From the NCBI GenBank assembly GCA_012329065.1, contig JAAXPZ010000040.1, positions 1 to 34,171 on the forward strand: a stretch of 34,171 nucleotides of DNA. The letters are read 5' to 3'. The stretch comes from Sulfurovum sp. (GTDB taxonomy: Bacteria > Campylobacterota > Campylobacteria > Campylobacterales > Sulfurovaceae). A model generated the notes under the pieces. That model saw only the letters and a list, made by a program, of their open reading frames with translations. It was not told the origin of the DNA and did no database searches. The stretch's first letter is position 1; every line of letters starts with the position of its first letter. Shown here piece by piece: positions 15,208 through 22,917 of this stretch. The translations under genes and the position numbers were made by a program.

Positions 15208-15813
15208 ATGAATGAAACTCATCCTCTAGTCACACATGAGCATAGCAACTCTATCCAGCATCCTATGCTAGCAGTAGTCGAAAAACAATATAGAGACGGA
15301 GTCGTTGCATACGCTGAAGGCATACAATACTATTCGCTAGAAATAGAAAAACTCAAAGAGCAAATATCTATGCGAATCTCCTCAATAAAACAGGAGGAAC
15401 AAGCACTCTCAAATACAACTGAAGAGCTTGGCTACAATCAAAGGCTACTGGCAAGACTCAACGAACAATGCTCTATAAAACTCAACTCTATACAAGAGTT
15501 AAATAGCAGATACAAAGCAGTGATGGAGCTCAAACAATATCATGCCATATCGAAGCAAAAGAGGCTTGAACTCAAAGAACTGCTTAATGATACAGAGGAG
15601 CTTGAAATCACACTCCTAGGTAACGAAATGCAAAGACTAAACTTACTAGAAAAACTTGAACCCAAGAAAGAAGCCATCTCAGAACTTCAAATGAAACTAA
15701 AGATCTTGGAGCTAGAAAAAAAACACTTTGAGTCTAGTAAACTTCATCGAATTATCCAGCCCCATAACAAAAAGACAAAAGCAGATATACTTGTCGATAC
15801 AGTAGCAATGTAG
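15208..15813 (+). CDS. Coiled-coil protein of unknown function
   Basis: A protein of about 201 residues, nearly all predicted alpha-helix with Lys, Glu, Leu and Gln in heptads, and short breaks at about 15-30 and near the C-terminus. No signal peptide or membrane segment. I chose the ATG at 15208; an upstream TTG in frame would overlap the previous gene and is not needed. It may be a cytoplasmic partner of the membrane-anchored coiled-coil protein before it. Its 3' end runs into the tail of a decayed toxin gene on the other strand. Confidence 0.65.
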   Translation: MNETHPLVTHEHSNSIQHPMLAVVEKQYRDGVVAYAEGIQYYSLEIEKLKEQISMRISSIKQEEQALSNTTEELGYNQRLLARLNEQCSIKLNSIQELNSRYKAVMELKQYHAISKQKRLELKELLNDTEELEITLLGNEMQRLNLLEKLEPKKEAISELQMKLKILELEKKHFESSKLHRIIQPHNKKTKADILVDTVAM

Positions 15814-16032
15814 GGCGGTTAGTTTTGGTACAATGATAACGGATTCTTTTTTCAGTGAACCATCGCATATGTCTTTATTATTTATTTTAATACCTTCCTT
15901 CTACAGGTTAGTGGTCAAGGGCAAGACTAAGAGGTCATTTTTATCTATCGCCTTAAATACCAACACGGGTCTGCCTTTTACATTTTTAAAATCAGAGTAA
16001 GGCATAGATATAAAATAAATACCTCCTACCAC
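15808..16032 (-). pseudogene. PemK/MazF-type toxin, broken by an internal stop and 3' truncated
   Basis: From a GTG at 16032, overlapping the antitoxin stop, the minus strand reads VVGGIYFISMPYSDF then KNVKGRPVLVF and LLVLPLTTNL, the usual start of PemK/MazF endoribonucleases (GDIY...P.SD....RPxLV...VLPLTT). An in-frame TAG at 15903-15901 ends it after 43 residues. The same frame continues with DGSLKKESVIIVPKLTALH, the expected next conserved block, and then loses similarity at about 15808, where the convergent coiled-coil gene ends. At most 75 of the usual 110 or so codons remain. The toxin is almost certainly inactive. Confidence 0.7.
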
Positions 16033-16277
16033 TGTGAATAATCTTCATCGTCGTAATCATGCTTACTCATGCCTATAGCTATTTTACCAAAATTATCAAG
16101 CTCTGTATCGCTCCAGTAGTGCCATTCATTACTTTTTTCATTGAGCGTTAAATACTTTTCATAATCCATCACAACTACAAACGGCTTATCTCTTTTGGTT
16201 ATCAAAATATCTTCTCTTAAGGCTTCTTGTAGCCTAACAGAGTTTTGCTTTATCTCACTTGCCGATATAGTATGCAT
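16026..16277 (-). CDS. Phd/YefM-type antitoxin
   Basis: An 83-residue type II antitoxin. The N-terminal Phd/YefM DNA-binding fold is visible (MHTISASEIKQNSVRLQEALRED then ILITKRDKPFVVVMDYEKYLTL), followed by an acidic C-terminal tail that would wrap the toxin. An AAAGGA site precedes the ATG, and a strong promoter with a double TGTACA operator lies directly upstream, as expected for autoregulation. The toxin gene after it is broken, so this is an orphan antitoxin that may persist as a stand-alone repressor or against toxins elsewhere. Confidence 0.85.
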   Translation of the reverse strand: MHTISASEIKQNSVRLQEALREDILITKRDKPFVVVMDYEKYLTLNEKSNEWHYWSDTELDNFGKIAIGMSKHDYDDEDYSQW

Positions 16278-16289
16278 AAATGTCCTTTT

Positions 16290-16333
16290 TGTACATTTTG
16301 TACATTATAGCTATTTAATATAGTTAAAGTCAA
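16290..16333 (-). promoter_or_regulatory. Antitoxin promoter with double TGTACA operator
   Basis: On the minus strand TTGACT (16333-16328), an 18-nt spacer, and TATAAT (16309-16304) are followed by two palindromic TGTACA hexamers separated by 3 nt (16304-16299 and 16295-16290), the first sharing a base with the -10. A Phd-type dimer pair bound there would cover the transcription start. The AAAGGA site follows. Confidence 0.7.
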
Positions 16334-16360
16334 TAGTTTATTTCAACACCACAAGTATTA

Positions 16361-16783
16361 CTATCCCCTGTCCACCCTACCACGCAACCTTTTCTTGCTA
16401 GCATGCTTCTTCTTCGAGTCTAGCCGTCTATTGACAGAGCCTTTGGTTGGCTTTGTGGGTACTCGCTTTTTCTGAACAACATTTACACTCTTGATTAGTT
16501 CTGCCAAACGCTCCAATGCCTTATCCCTGTTTTGCTCTTGGCTTCGATATTGTTGAGACTTTATGACGATGATGCCATCTTTTGTAATTCGTTTATCTTT
16601 GAGTGTGAGTAACTTTTCTTTGTAATGCTCAGGGAGTGACGAGGCAGATATGTCAAAACGCAGATGAATAGCAGCAGACACCTTGTTGACTTTCTGCCCA
16701 CCAGAACCTTGTGCTCGGATAGCAGAGAACTCTATCTCGTTTTCATCTAGGGTAACAGTATTTGATATCTTAAGAGTTGGCAT
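16361..16783 (-). CDS. arfB: Ribosome-rescue peptidyl-tRNA hydrolase ArfB
   Basis: A 140-residue stand-alone GGQ-domain protein. The GGQ is at 28-30 in RAQGSGGQKVNK, and the C-terminal tail (about 100-140) is strongly basic (KKRVPTKPTKGSVNRRLDSKKKHASKKRLRGR). ArfB (YaeJ) enters stalled ribosomes lacking a stop codon, inserting the tail into the mRNA channel and hydrolysing the peptidyl-tRNA. I chose the ATG at 16783; further in-frame sequence upstream gives an N-terminus unlike the family. No strong ribosome binding site was seen. The divergent gene across the 195-nt gap is an ABC-F protein. Confidence 0.9.
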   Translation of the reverse strand: MPTLKISNTVTLDENEIEFSAIRAQGSGGQKVNKVSAAIHLRFDISASSLPEHYKEKLLTLKDKRITKDGIIVIKSQQYRSQEQNRDKALERLAELIKSVNVVQKKRVPTKPTKGSVNRRLDSKKKHASKKRLRGRVDRG

Positions 16784-16978
16784 AGTTTTTCTTTTGTTAT
16801 TTTTAGTTATTTTAATCAAATATGGCAATATTGTCAAATCTCAAAAGGCTTTATGCTGTCTTTTTATAACATTATTACTTTAGAAATCATATTGACATAT
16901 ACAATCTCCCATATAGCCTATTTTACGAAGCAAATTGGATATAATAGCAACATCAACACCTAGCAATCAAGGAAGCCC

Positions 16979-18931
16979 ATGGCATACATCGATCTATTTG
17001 CTATCTCTAAAAACTATGATATAAAGCAAATCTTTACTGCTATGGATTTTCATCTGGCTGAAGGTGAGAGAGTGGCAATAGTGGGGCAAAATGGCTGTGG
17101 GAAATCTACTTTGATGAAGATATCTTTAGGTAGCGAAGAGCCTGATGATGGTAAGAGAATAATAGATCGCTCCATACAGATAGAGATGCTTGATCAACAG
17201 CCACATTTTGATCCAGAACTTAGCACCAAAGAAGCTATATCCAAAGAGCTCACAGAGCTACATAATGCTAAAGAGAGATATGATGAACTGAGCCAGCAGA
17301 TATCCATTGACTATAACAATAAAGCTTTACAAAATGAACTAGAAGCCGTTGGTGCTTACCTAGATCATCACAATGCATGGGATCTAAGCAATAAGATAGA
17401 GCGAGTTATGCAAGAGTTTAGACTCAAGGAGTACGAAGATAGACTTGTCTCCTCTTTATCAGGTGGTGAGCAGCGTCGTGTGGCACTGGCATCTCTCATA
17501 CTCAAAAAACCAGAGGTATTGATGTTAGATGAGCCAACCAACCATCTAGATGTCTATATGGTGGAGTTTTTGGAAGAGATCCTGCTCAAAGAGAAATTTA
17601 CCCTGCTTTTTATCTCACATGATAGGTACTTTATAGACCGAATTGCTACTCGCATTGTAGAAGTAGAAAATCAGGCACTAGTTTCATACAAAGGGGGTTA
17701 TAGAAACTTCTTGCATCTTAAAGATCAAAGGCTTCAAGCTATGCAAAAACAGCACCACAACCTTATCAGGTTTCTTCGCAAAGAGGAGGACTGGCTCTCT
17801 CGAGGTGTCAAAGCTAGGCAAACTAGAAACCAAGGTCGTAAAAAAAGAGTTTTTGAACTCAGAGAGCAGGCACAAGATAACCCAACCCTCATACGCAGCA
17901 TGAAGATAGAACTAGATAGGGAGAGAAAAGCCTTCATGGGAGAGAAGGTGGTCTCAAAGAAGAAAATGCTTTTTGAAATAAAAAATCTCAATTTTTCTAT
18001 TGCAAACAAGCATCTAATCAAAGATTTCACAAGTAGAATACTGCAAAAGGACAAAATTGCCATCGTAGGGCACAACGGTAGTGGCAAATCTACTCTCCTC
18101 AAGCTTCTACTTGGTAGGCTGAAACCAGATAGCGGAAGTATAAAGCGGGGTGATGTGCGTATCGGATATTTTGACCAACACAGAGAAATGCTCAATGATG
18201 AACATACACTTATCGAAACTTTCTGCCCAAATGCTGGAGATAGAGTCATGGTAGATGGTAAAAATATGCATGTCTATGGCTACCTAAAAAACTTTCTTTT
18301 TCCCAAAGATTATCTCGACAAAAGGATAGGGCAACTTAGTGGAGGAGAGCGAAATAGAGTAGCACTTGCTCTGCTTTTTACCAAAGAGATAGACTGCCTC
18401 ATACTAGATGAACCAACCAATGACCTAGATATCCAAACTATAAATATACTAGAAGAAAAACTACTTAGTTTTCAAGGAGCTGTAATCTTTGTCAGTCACG
18501 ATCGATATTTTGTAGATAAAATTGCAGAAAAACTACTTGTCTTCAAAGGAGCTGGCACTGTTGAAGAATCCTATCAGACCTATTCTGACTATTTGACTCT
18601 TGAAAAAGATATGGACTTACTCTATGGCATAGAAAAAGAAATCACACAACAAGCAAAGCCCACACAGGCTGTCGATACACAGCTACAAAAGCAAGCTAAG
18701 CTGAGCTACAAAGACCAAAGAGACCTAGAAATACTCCCTCGACAGATAGAAGGAATGGAAAGAGAAATCGAATCACTTCATAAATGTACATATGATCCAA
18801 AATGTTACGAAGAAGAGGGCTTGGTCAATTTAAGTAAGAGGCTTGCAAAGCTTGAAGTCGCATATGAGCAAACAAGTGAACGATATCTTGAAGTACTAGA
18901 ACTGGAAGAAGAGATCAATAATAAAGCGTAA
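16979..18931 (+). CDS. ABC-F family ATPase, Uup-like
   Basis: A 650-residue soluble protein with two ABC ATPase domains and no membrane segments. Domain 1 has Walker A GQNGCGKS at 36-43, signature LSGGEQ at 160-165 and DEPTNHLD at 184-191. A basic, helical linker with ARQTRNQGRKKR near 278-289 follows. Domain 2 has GHNGSGKS at 363-370 and LSGGER at 452-457. A C-terminal coiled coil of about 75 residues resembles the DNA-binding tail of Uup. ABC-F proteins act on the ribosome E site to relieve stalls; Uup also affects DNA transactions. The last 17 nt overlap the convergent LysM gene. Confidence 0.88.
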   Translation: MAYIDLFAISKNYDIKQIFTAMDFHLAEGERVAIVGQNGCGKSTLMKISLGSEEPDDGKRIIDRSIQIEMLDQQPHFDPELSTKEAISKELTELHNAKERYDELSQQISIDYNNKALQNELEAVGAYLDHHNAWDLSNKIERVMQEFRLKEYEDRLVSSLSGGEQRRVALASLILKKPEVLMLDEPTNHLDVYMVEFLEEILLKEKFTLLFISHDRYFIDRIATRIVEVENQALVSYKGGYRNFLHLKDQRLQAMQKQHHNLIRFLRKEEDWLSRGVKARQTRNQGRKKRVFELREQAQDNPTLIRSMKIELDRERKAFMGEKVVSKKKMLFEIKNLNFSIANKHLIKDFTSRILQKDKIAIVGHNGSGKSTLLKLLLGRLKPDSGSIKRGDVRIGYFDQHREMLNDEHTLIETFCPNAGDRVMVDGKNMHVYGYLKNFLFPKDYLDKRIGQLSGGERNRVALALLFTKEIDCLILDEPTNDLDIQTINILEEKLLSFQGAVIFVSHDRYFVDKIAEKLLVFKGAGTVEESYQTYSDYLTLEKDMDLLYGIEKEITQQAKPTQAVDTQLQKQAKLSYKDQRDLEILPRQIEGMEREIESLHKCTYDPKCYEEEGLVNLSKRLAKLEVAYEQTSERYLEVLELEEEINNKA

Positions 18932-20198
18932 CTTTCTTGCGACCCCATCGCAAGGCTCGCCATCTATTCATGCCCATATAGATATCAATCCTCCTGCGCC
19001 ATCTTTTGTTCATTTTGTCTCTAACCGTATATATGCCTGGAAGACCAGATATTCGAACTTTGCTACCGTTTGTGATACCATACTTATATATAAGATCTCT
19101 AGAAACTGCGATGATCTTCATGCCAGGGCGTAATCTATTATTCCATGCTGCTAGGAATGGTGTGCTATCAGTTTGAGACCTATGTGAAGTATAGGCAGTC
19201 GCTGTTACACTCAATTTACGCTTGAGTTTTTTAGAAATCCTCAAAAACTTAGCTTTTTCTGCTTTTTTGAGCTCTATTCGTGCTAGCCTTTCTCTCTCTC
19301 TTTTTTTACGCAATTCTGCTTTCTTTTTCTTTTCTTCTATTCTCTTAAGTTCAACTAATTTATGAGGCAAAGGAAGCACAAGTCCTTGACCAACATGTAT
19401 AATAGATTTTTTTCTTATTGTATTATACTTCTTCAGGTCAGACAACTTAACATTGAAGTTTCTTGCTACACTGGACAGCGTATCACCTTTTTTGACAATA
19501 TAAAATGCAACATCTACCGTATCAAGTCTCTCTTGAGATATAGGGATGCGTAATTTTTTCCCTGCCTTTAAAGATTGTCTTTTCTTTAAATTATTTATCC
19601 TCAAAAGACTGTTGATACTCAATCCAAACCTTCTTGATATTGAAGTTATTGAGTCACCTTTTTTAACGACATAAACAGCAAGCCCTCTCGATATGTTTTT
19701 GTCTACTTTAGGGGTAAATTTTTCTTTCTCTGATGTCAATACAATTACTGCTGGTGCCTTAGAAGATTTGGTTTTATCTAGAATAGTCTGTTTTATCGTT
19801 GGTCTGTTTTCTACAAGAATTTTTTTATTTCGTTGCTCACTGCCAGATACCTGCTTATCTCTGTCTATTATTATCTCTATGGGAGTCTGCTTGAGTCTTT
19901 TGATTTCTGCTTTATAGTAGAGTCTCTCTTCTCGCTTGATATACTTATTAATCAGGCTGTGTAAAGATAAGCCGTTTTTGATTCTGATTTTATCTACAAC
20001 AGCAGCTTCTCTCTTGGTGATAGGCTTATGCCTTAATGTTTCGATTCCTTTTTCTAGATTGCTAACTCTTAAAAAATTATTAGTGTATGGGTCACATATC
20101 GTCACACCAGGCTTCCAGCTTCGACAGGAAGATGTATCTGCCGCACTGGACAATGTAACAACAAACAAAACGATAAGTAGGCGGATAAAAGTCATCAT
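18915..20198 (-). CDS. Secreted LysM and 3D-domain cell-wall protein
   Basis: A 427-residue exported protein. A signal peptide covers about 1-20 (LSSAADT), two LysM peptidoglycan-binding modules lie at about 175-219 and 232-276 (YVVKKGDSITSISRRFG and YIVKKGDTLSSVARNF), a Lys/Glu/Arg helix at 283-326, and a C-terminal 3D domain at about 330-410. The three aspartates that name the domain are present in SRDLI (368), VRDKM (394) and RIDIYMG (405). 3D domains occur in lytic transglycosylases such as MltA and in wall stretch-associated proteins, so peptidoglycan remodelling is likely. It follows thrC after 17 nt and has no clear ribosome binding site. Confidence 0.85.
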   Translation of the reverse strand: MMTFIRLLIVLFVVTLSSAADTSSCRSWKPGVTICDPYTNNFLRVSNLEKGIETLRHKPITKREAAVVDKIRIKNGLSLHSLINKYIKREERLYYKAEIKRLKQTPIEIIIDRDKQVSGSEQRNKKILVENRPTIKQTILDKTKSSKAPAVIVLTSEKEKFTPKVDKNISRGLAVYVVKKGDSITSISRRFGLSINSLLRINNLKKRQSLKAGKKLRIPISQERLDTVDVAFYIVKKGDTLSSVARNFNVKLSDLKKYNTIRKKSIIHVGQGLVLPLPHKLVELKRIEEKKKKAELRKKRERERLARIELKKAEKAKFLRISKKLKRKLSVTATAYTSHRSQTDSTPFLAAWNNRLRPGMKIIAVSRDLIYKYGITNGSKVRISGLPGIYTVRDKMNKRWRRRIDIYMGMNRWRALRWGRKKVTLYY

Positions 20199-20215
20199 TG
20201 GGCGTATTTATGATC

Positions 20216-21682
20216 CTACAAGAAGACCAACATTTCCTCTCTTATCGTCTCTTTCTCTATCACTATATCGTGTATCACAGGTTTAGAAAATAGATTTTGT
20301 ACCATTACAGGAATTTTAAGCTCCTGATGATCTGAAATTTTTTTAAGGGCATCCAAATCGTTCTCTGTTTTGATATCCAACGCTTCAGCCACACTCATAC
20401 TAAACTTTGTCCATTCTGCAGTAGAGCAGATAATAGCAGGAAGTTTTTCGTCTCTTAGCTCCTTGTATGCCTTGATGCAGGTGGCTGTATGGGGATCCAT
20501 AATATATCCTTTTTTAGCGTATTCTGCCATATAACCTATACCTTCAGAGTCACTGCTATACACAGCATCAAAATCTTCTCTAATAGAGGCTAGCTCATCA
20601 TCACCAAGACGATATACGCCATCTTGCTCTAAATCAATCATCATCTCTCTAGTTCTACTCGCTCCAAACTTATCAAAAAGTATCCTTTCGACATTTGAGC
20701 TTTTTAAAATATCCATTGCTGGTGAATTGGTAAGTATTAGCTCTCTATCCCTGATATCATACTCGCCTTTGTTGATCAAATCTGTGAGTATATTGTTTGT
20801 ATTGGATGCAATCAATATTTTTTTAACTGGTAATCCAGCCTTTTTGGCATAATACGCACCAAGAGCATTACCAAAGTTGCCAGAAGGAACAACCAAGTAA
20901 ACCTTCTCGCCCAATGCAATGTCATCCCGTCTAACAAGCTCCAAATAGGCATATAAATGATATATAATTTGAAAAATAATACGCCCAAAATTTACAGAGT
21001 TTGCTGCTGAAAGATTTATCCCTTTAGACTTCAGCTCCGCCTTGAACTCCTCTGATGACAGCAGAGACTTAAGTGCGTTCTGGGTATCGTCAAAATTGCC
21101 CTTTACCCCTATCACCTTAAGATTATCGGAATCTTCTGTAACCATCTGGAGTCTCTGCACATCTGATGTACCGCCTTCAGGATACAGACATGCCACTTTG
21201 ATATTTGGACGATTTTTAAATGTCTCTAGCGTGGCAGGCCCTGTGTCTCCACTAGTGGCTGCCATTATCAGATATTCTTCATCTCTTTGTTTTGCAAGAG
21301 CAGAAAATATAACACCAAAAGGCTGGAGTGCCATATCTTTAAATGCACGGGTAGGCCCATGGTATAACTCTGACACAAAACAATCATCTTCTATGCTCTT
21401 TAGAGGCACTGGATTATTGGCATCATCAAACTTATCGTACTGACCTAGTGCTTCCAACAGAAGATCATCTTCTATGTCTATCTCAAATTTTTTGAGTAGC
21501 TCATAAGCTAATGTTTTATAATCACTATTGATATAATCAGCTAAAAAATCTATTCCCATATCAGGAAGTTTTTGCGGAACATATAGTCCACCAAAACTGG
21601 CGCTAGGATTTAAGATAGCATCAGAAAAATTAACCGCTGATGGTCTATCTCCATCATTACCACGAGTCTCAATAAATTGCAT
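20216..21682 (-). CDS. thrC: Threonine synthase
   Basis: A 488-residue PLP-dependent enzyme that converts O-phosphohomoserine to threonine, the last step of the pathway. The PLP lysine is K115 in GPTRAFKDMALQPFG, and the N-terminus (FIETRGNDG then FGGLYVPQKLP) and length fit the long fungal/proteobacterial type of threonine synthase. AGGTG lies 7 nt before the ATG and a TATAAT-like -10 some 30 nt further up. The Mrp antiporter operon ends 120 nt upstream with a possible hairpin between, so thrC is probably transcribed on its own together with the LysM/3D gene. Confidence 0.95.
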   Translation of the reverse strand: MQFIETRGNDGDRPSAVNFSDAILNPSASFGGLYVPQKLPDMGIDFLADYINSDYKTLAYELLKKFEIDIEDDLLLEALGQYDKFDDANNPVPLKSIEDDCFVSELYHGPTRAFKDMALQPFGVIFSALAKQRDEEYLIMAATSGDTGPATLETFKNRPNIKVACLYPEGGTSDVQRLQMVTEDSDNLKVIGVKGNFDDTQNALKSLLSSEEFKAELKSKGINLSAANSVNFGRIIFQIIYHLYAYLELVRRDDIALGEKVYLVVPSGNFGNALGAYYAKKAGLPVKKILIASNTNNILTDLINKGEYDIRDRELILTNSPAMDILKSSNVERILFDKFGASRTREMMIDLEQDGVYRLGDDELASIREDFDAVYSSDSEGIGYMAEYAKKGYIMDPHTATCIKAYKELRDEKLPAIICSTAEWTKFSMSVAEALDIKTENDLDALKKISDHQELKIPVMVQNLFSKPVIHDIVIEKETIREEMLVFL

Positions 21683-21752
21683 TTTATCACCTATTATTTA
21701 ATATAAGGGTAATATTATAGCGAAAAACTAACATCTTAGGCTTGACAAATTT

Positions 21753-21775
21753 GACAACTGTAAACTTACAGTGTC
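21753..21775 (-). terminator. Possible terminator after the Mrp operon
   Basis: ACTGTA-AACT-TACAGT (21757-21772) forms a 6-bp stem with a 4-nt loop, extended by GAC/GTC on either side with one bulged A. It lies about 30 nt after the last Mrp gene. On the minus strand AAATTTG follows, a weak U-tract. Confidence 0.35.
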
Positions 21776-21804
21776 TTCACAAGGTGTATCTTGCTTTTAT
21801 AGAG

Positions 21805-22149
21805 CTAATCCAAACTATCCTTGTCATCTTTTTTGTCAATGTAATCTTGTGTTCTATCAACCCTTTTTGTACCTATATGAAGTGCAACTTTTGACATCAA
21901 ATGTGCAGAAACTGGAGCTGTTATAAAAAGGAATAAAGCTATCAAAAACTCATGTAAACTTAATGAGCCAGTTTTTACAGTAAAGTATATTGACGACGCA
22001 ATCAAGATAGTGCCAACACCAAGTGTTGTGGCTTTAGTAGGTCCATGAAGACGCATATAGAAGCCTGGCAGCTTATAGAGTCCTATGGAGCCAACAAGGG
22101 TAAAAAAAGCACCTATAAGAATCAATACTGATAATACAATCTCAAACAT
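21805..22149 (-). CDS. mrpG: Na+/H+ antiporter subunit MrpG (MnhG/PhaG)
   Basis: A 114-residue small membrane subunit with three hydrophobic segments (about 4-25, 36-55 and 62-84) and the MrpG motif FYMRLHGPTKATTLGVG. It is the last subunit of the Mrp cation/proton antiporter. I chose the ATG at 22149, with AAAGG upstream; a TTG two codons earlier is also in frame. The mrpF stop is 10 nt upstream. Confidence 0.9.
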   Translation of the reverse strand: MFEIVLSVLILIGAFFTLVGSIGLYKLPGFYMRLHGPTKATTLGVGTILIASSIYFTVKTGSLSLHEFLIALFLFITAPVSAHLMSKVALHIGTKRVDRTQDYIDKKDDKDSLD

Positions 22150-22159
22150 ACTCAACCTT

Positions 22160-22429
22160 TTACTCTATAATATCACCACGCAACAAGAACTTGCTTAGTG
22201 CTATGGTTCCGACAAAACCCATAATAGATATGAGCAAAGCTACCTCAAAATATAAAGAACTAGTCTCGTATATACCATACAAAATCAATATCGCAATAGA
22301 GTTTATATACAGTGTGTCTAGTGCCAAAACTCTATCGATAGCATCTGGGCCTATTATTAGTCTGTAAAAACTCAAAAACATAGCAACCGACACAATCAAA
22401 AATGCAATATGCAAAACAGTCTCTAACAT
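22160..22429 (-). CDS. mrpF: Na+/H+ antiporter subunit MrpF
   Basis: An 89-residue membrane subunit with three hydrophobic segments. The family motif RLIIGPDAIDRVLALDTL is near 24-41, and its aspartates are conserved in MrpF. It overlaps mrpE by 7 nt. Confidence 0.92.
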   Translation of the reverse strand: MLETVLHIAFLIVSVAMFLSFYRLIIGPDAIDRVLALDTLYINSIAILILYGIYETSSLYFEVALLISIMGFVGTIALSKFLLRGDIIE

Positions 22430-22917
22430 GATTCATACACCTCCATTAGCGGCTTTTCGTATCTATTTTTTATCTCCTGTGCGGCACTTTCGGGATCCTT
22501 TAGATCTAAAAAATGAACAATCAGCTGTTTTCTGTCTACTGTCAAGTCACATGATACAGTCCCTGGTGTCAAGGATATAGTGTTTGCCAAAATACTGATG
22601 CCAAAAGGATGCTTGATGTCAAGGTCAATAGCTACAAAACCAGGATGAAGCTTGTCATTTTTATCCAAAATGAGCTTCGCAACAACAATATTTGATACCA
22701 AAATATCCCACATAACAATACAGAAAAACTTGGCAAAAAGAAGGGGCTTGTGCAAAACTATCTTTTCTTCCCAATATGGCGATGTAAATATAGGAATCAC
22801 AATTGCCAATATGAGACTAAAAATAATATCACCTGCAGCTGTGCTGTTGTTGAGCATAAGCCATAATATCCATAAAAAAAGACTCAAAATAGGATGAGGA
22901 AATACTCTATTGGTCAT
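22423..22917 (-). CDS. mrpE: Na+/H+ antiporter subunit MrpE
   Basis: A 164-residue subunit with two or three N-terminal membrane segments and a cytoplasmic C-terminal domain. The conserved region ANTISLTPGTVSCDLTVDRKQLIVHFLD at about 111-138 identifies MrpE. MrpE is needed for stability or full activity of the complex. It overlaps mrpD by ATGA and mrpF by 7 nt, so translation is coupled. Confidence 0.93.
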   Translation of the reverse strand: MTNRVFPHPILSLFLWILWLMLNNSTAAGDIIFSLILAIVIPIFTSPYWEEKIVLHKPLLFAKFFCIVMWDILVSNIVVAKLILDKNDKLHPGFVAIDLDIKHPFGISILANTISLTPGTVSCDLTVDRKQLIVHFLDLKDPESAAQEIKNRYEKPLMEVYESC

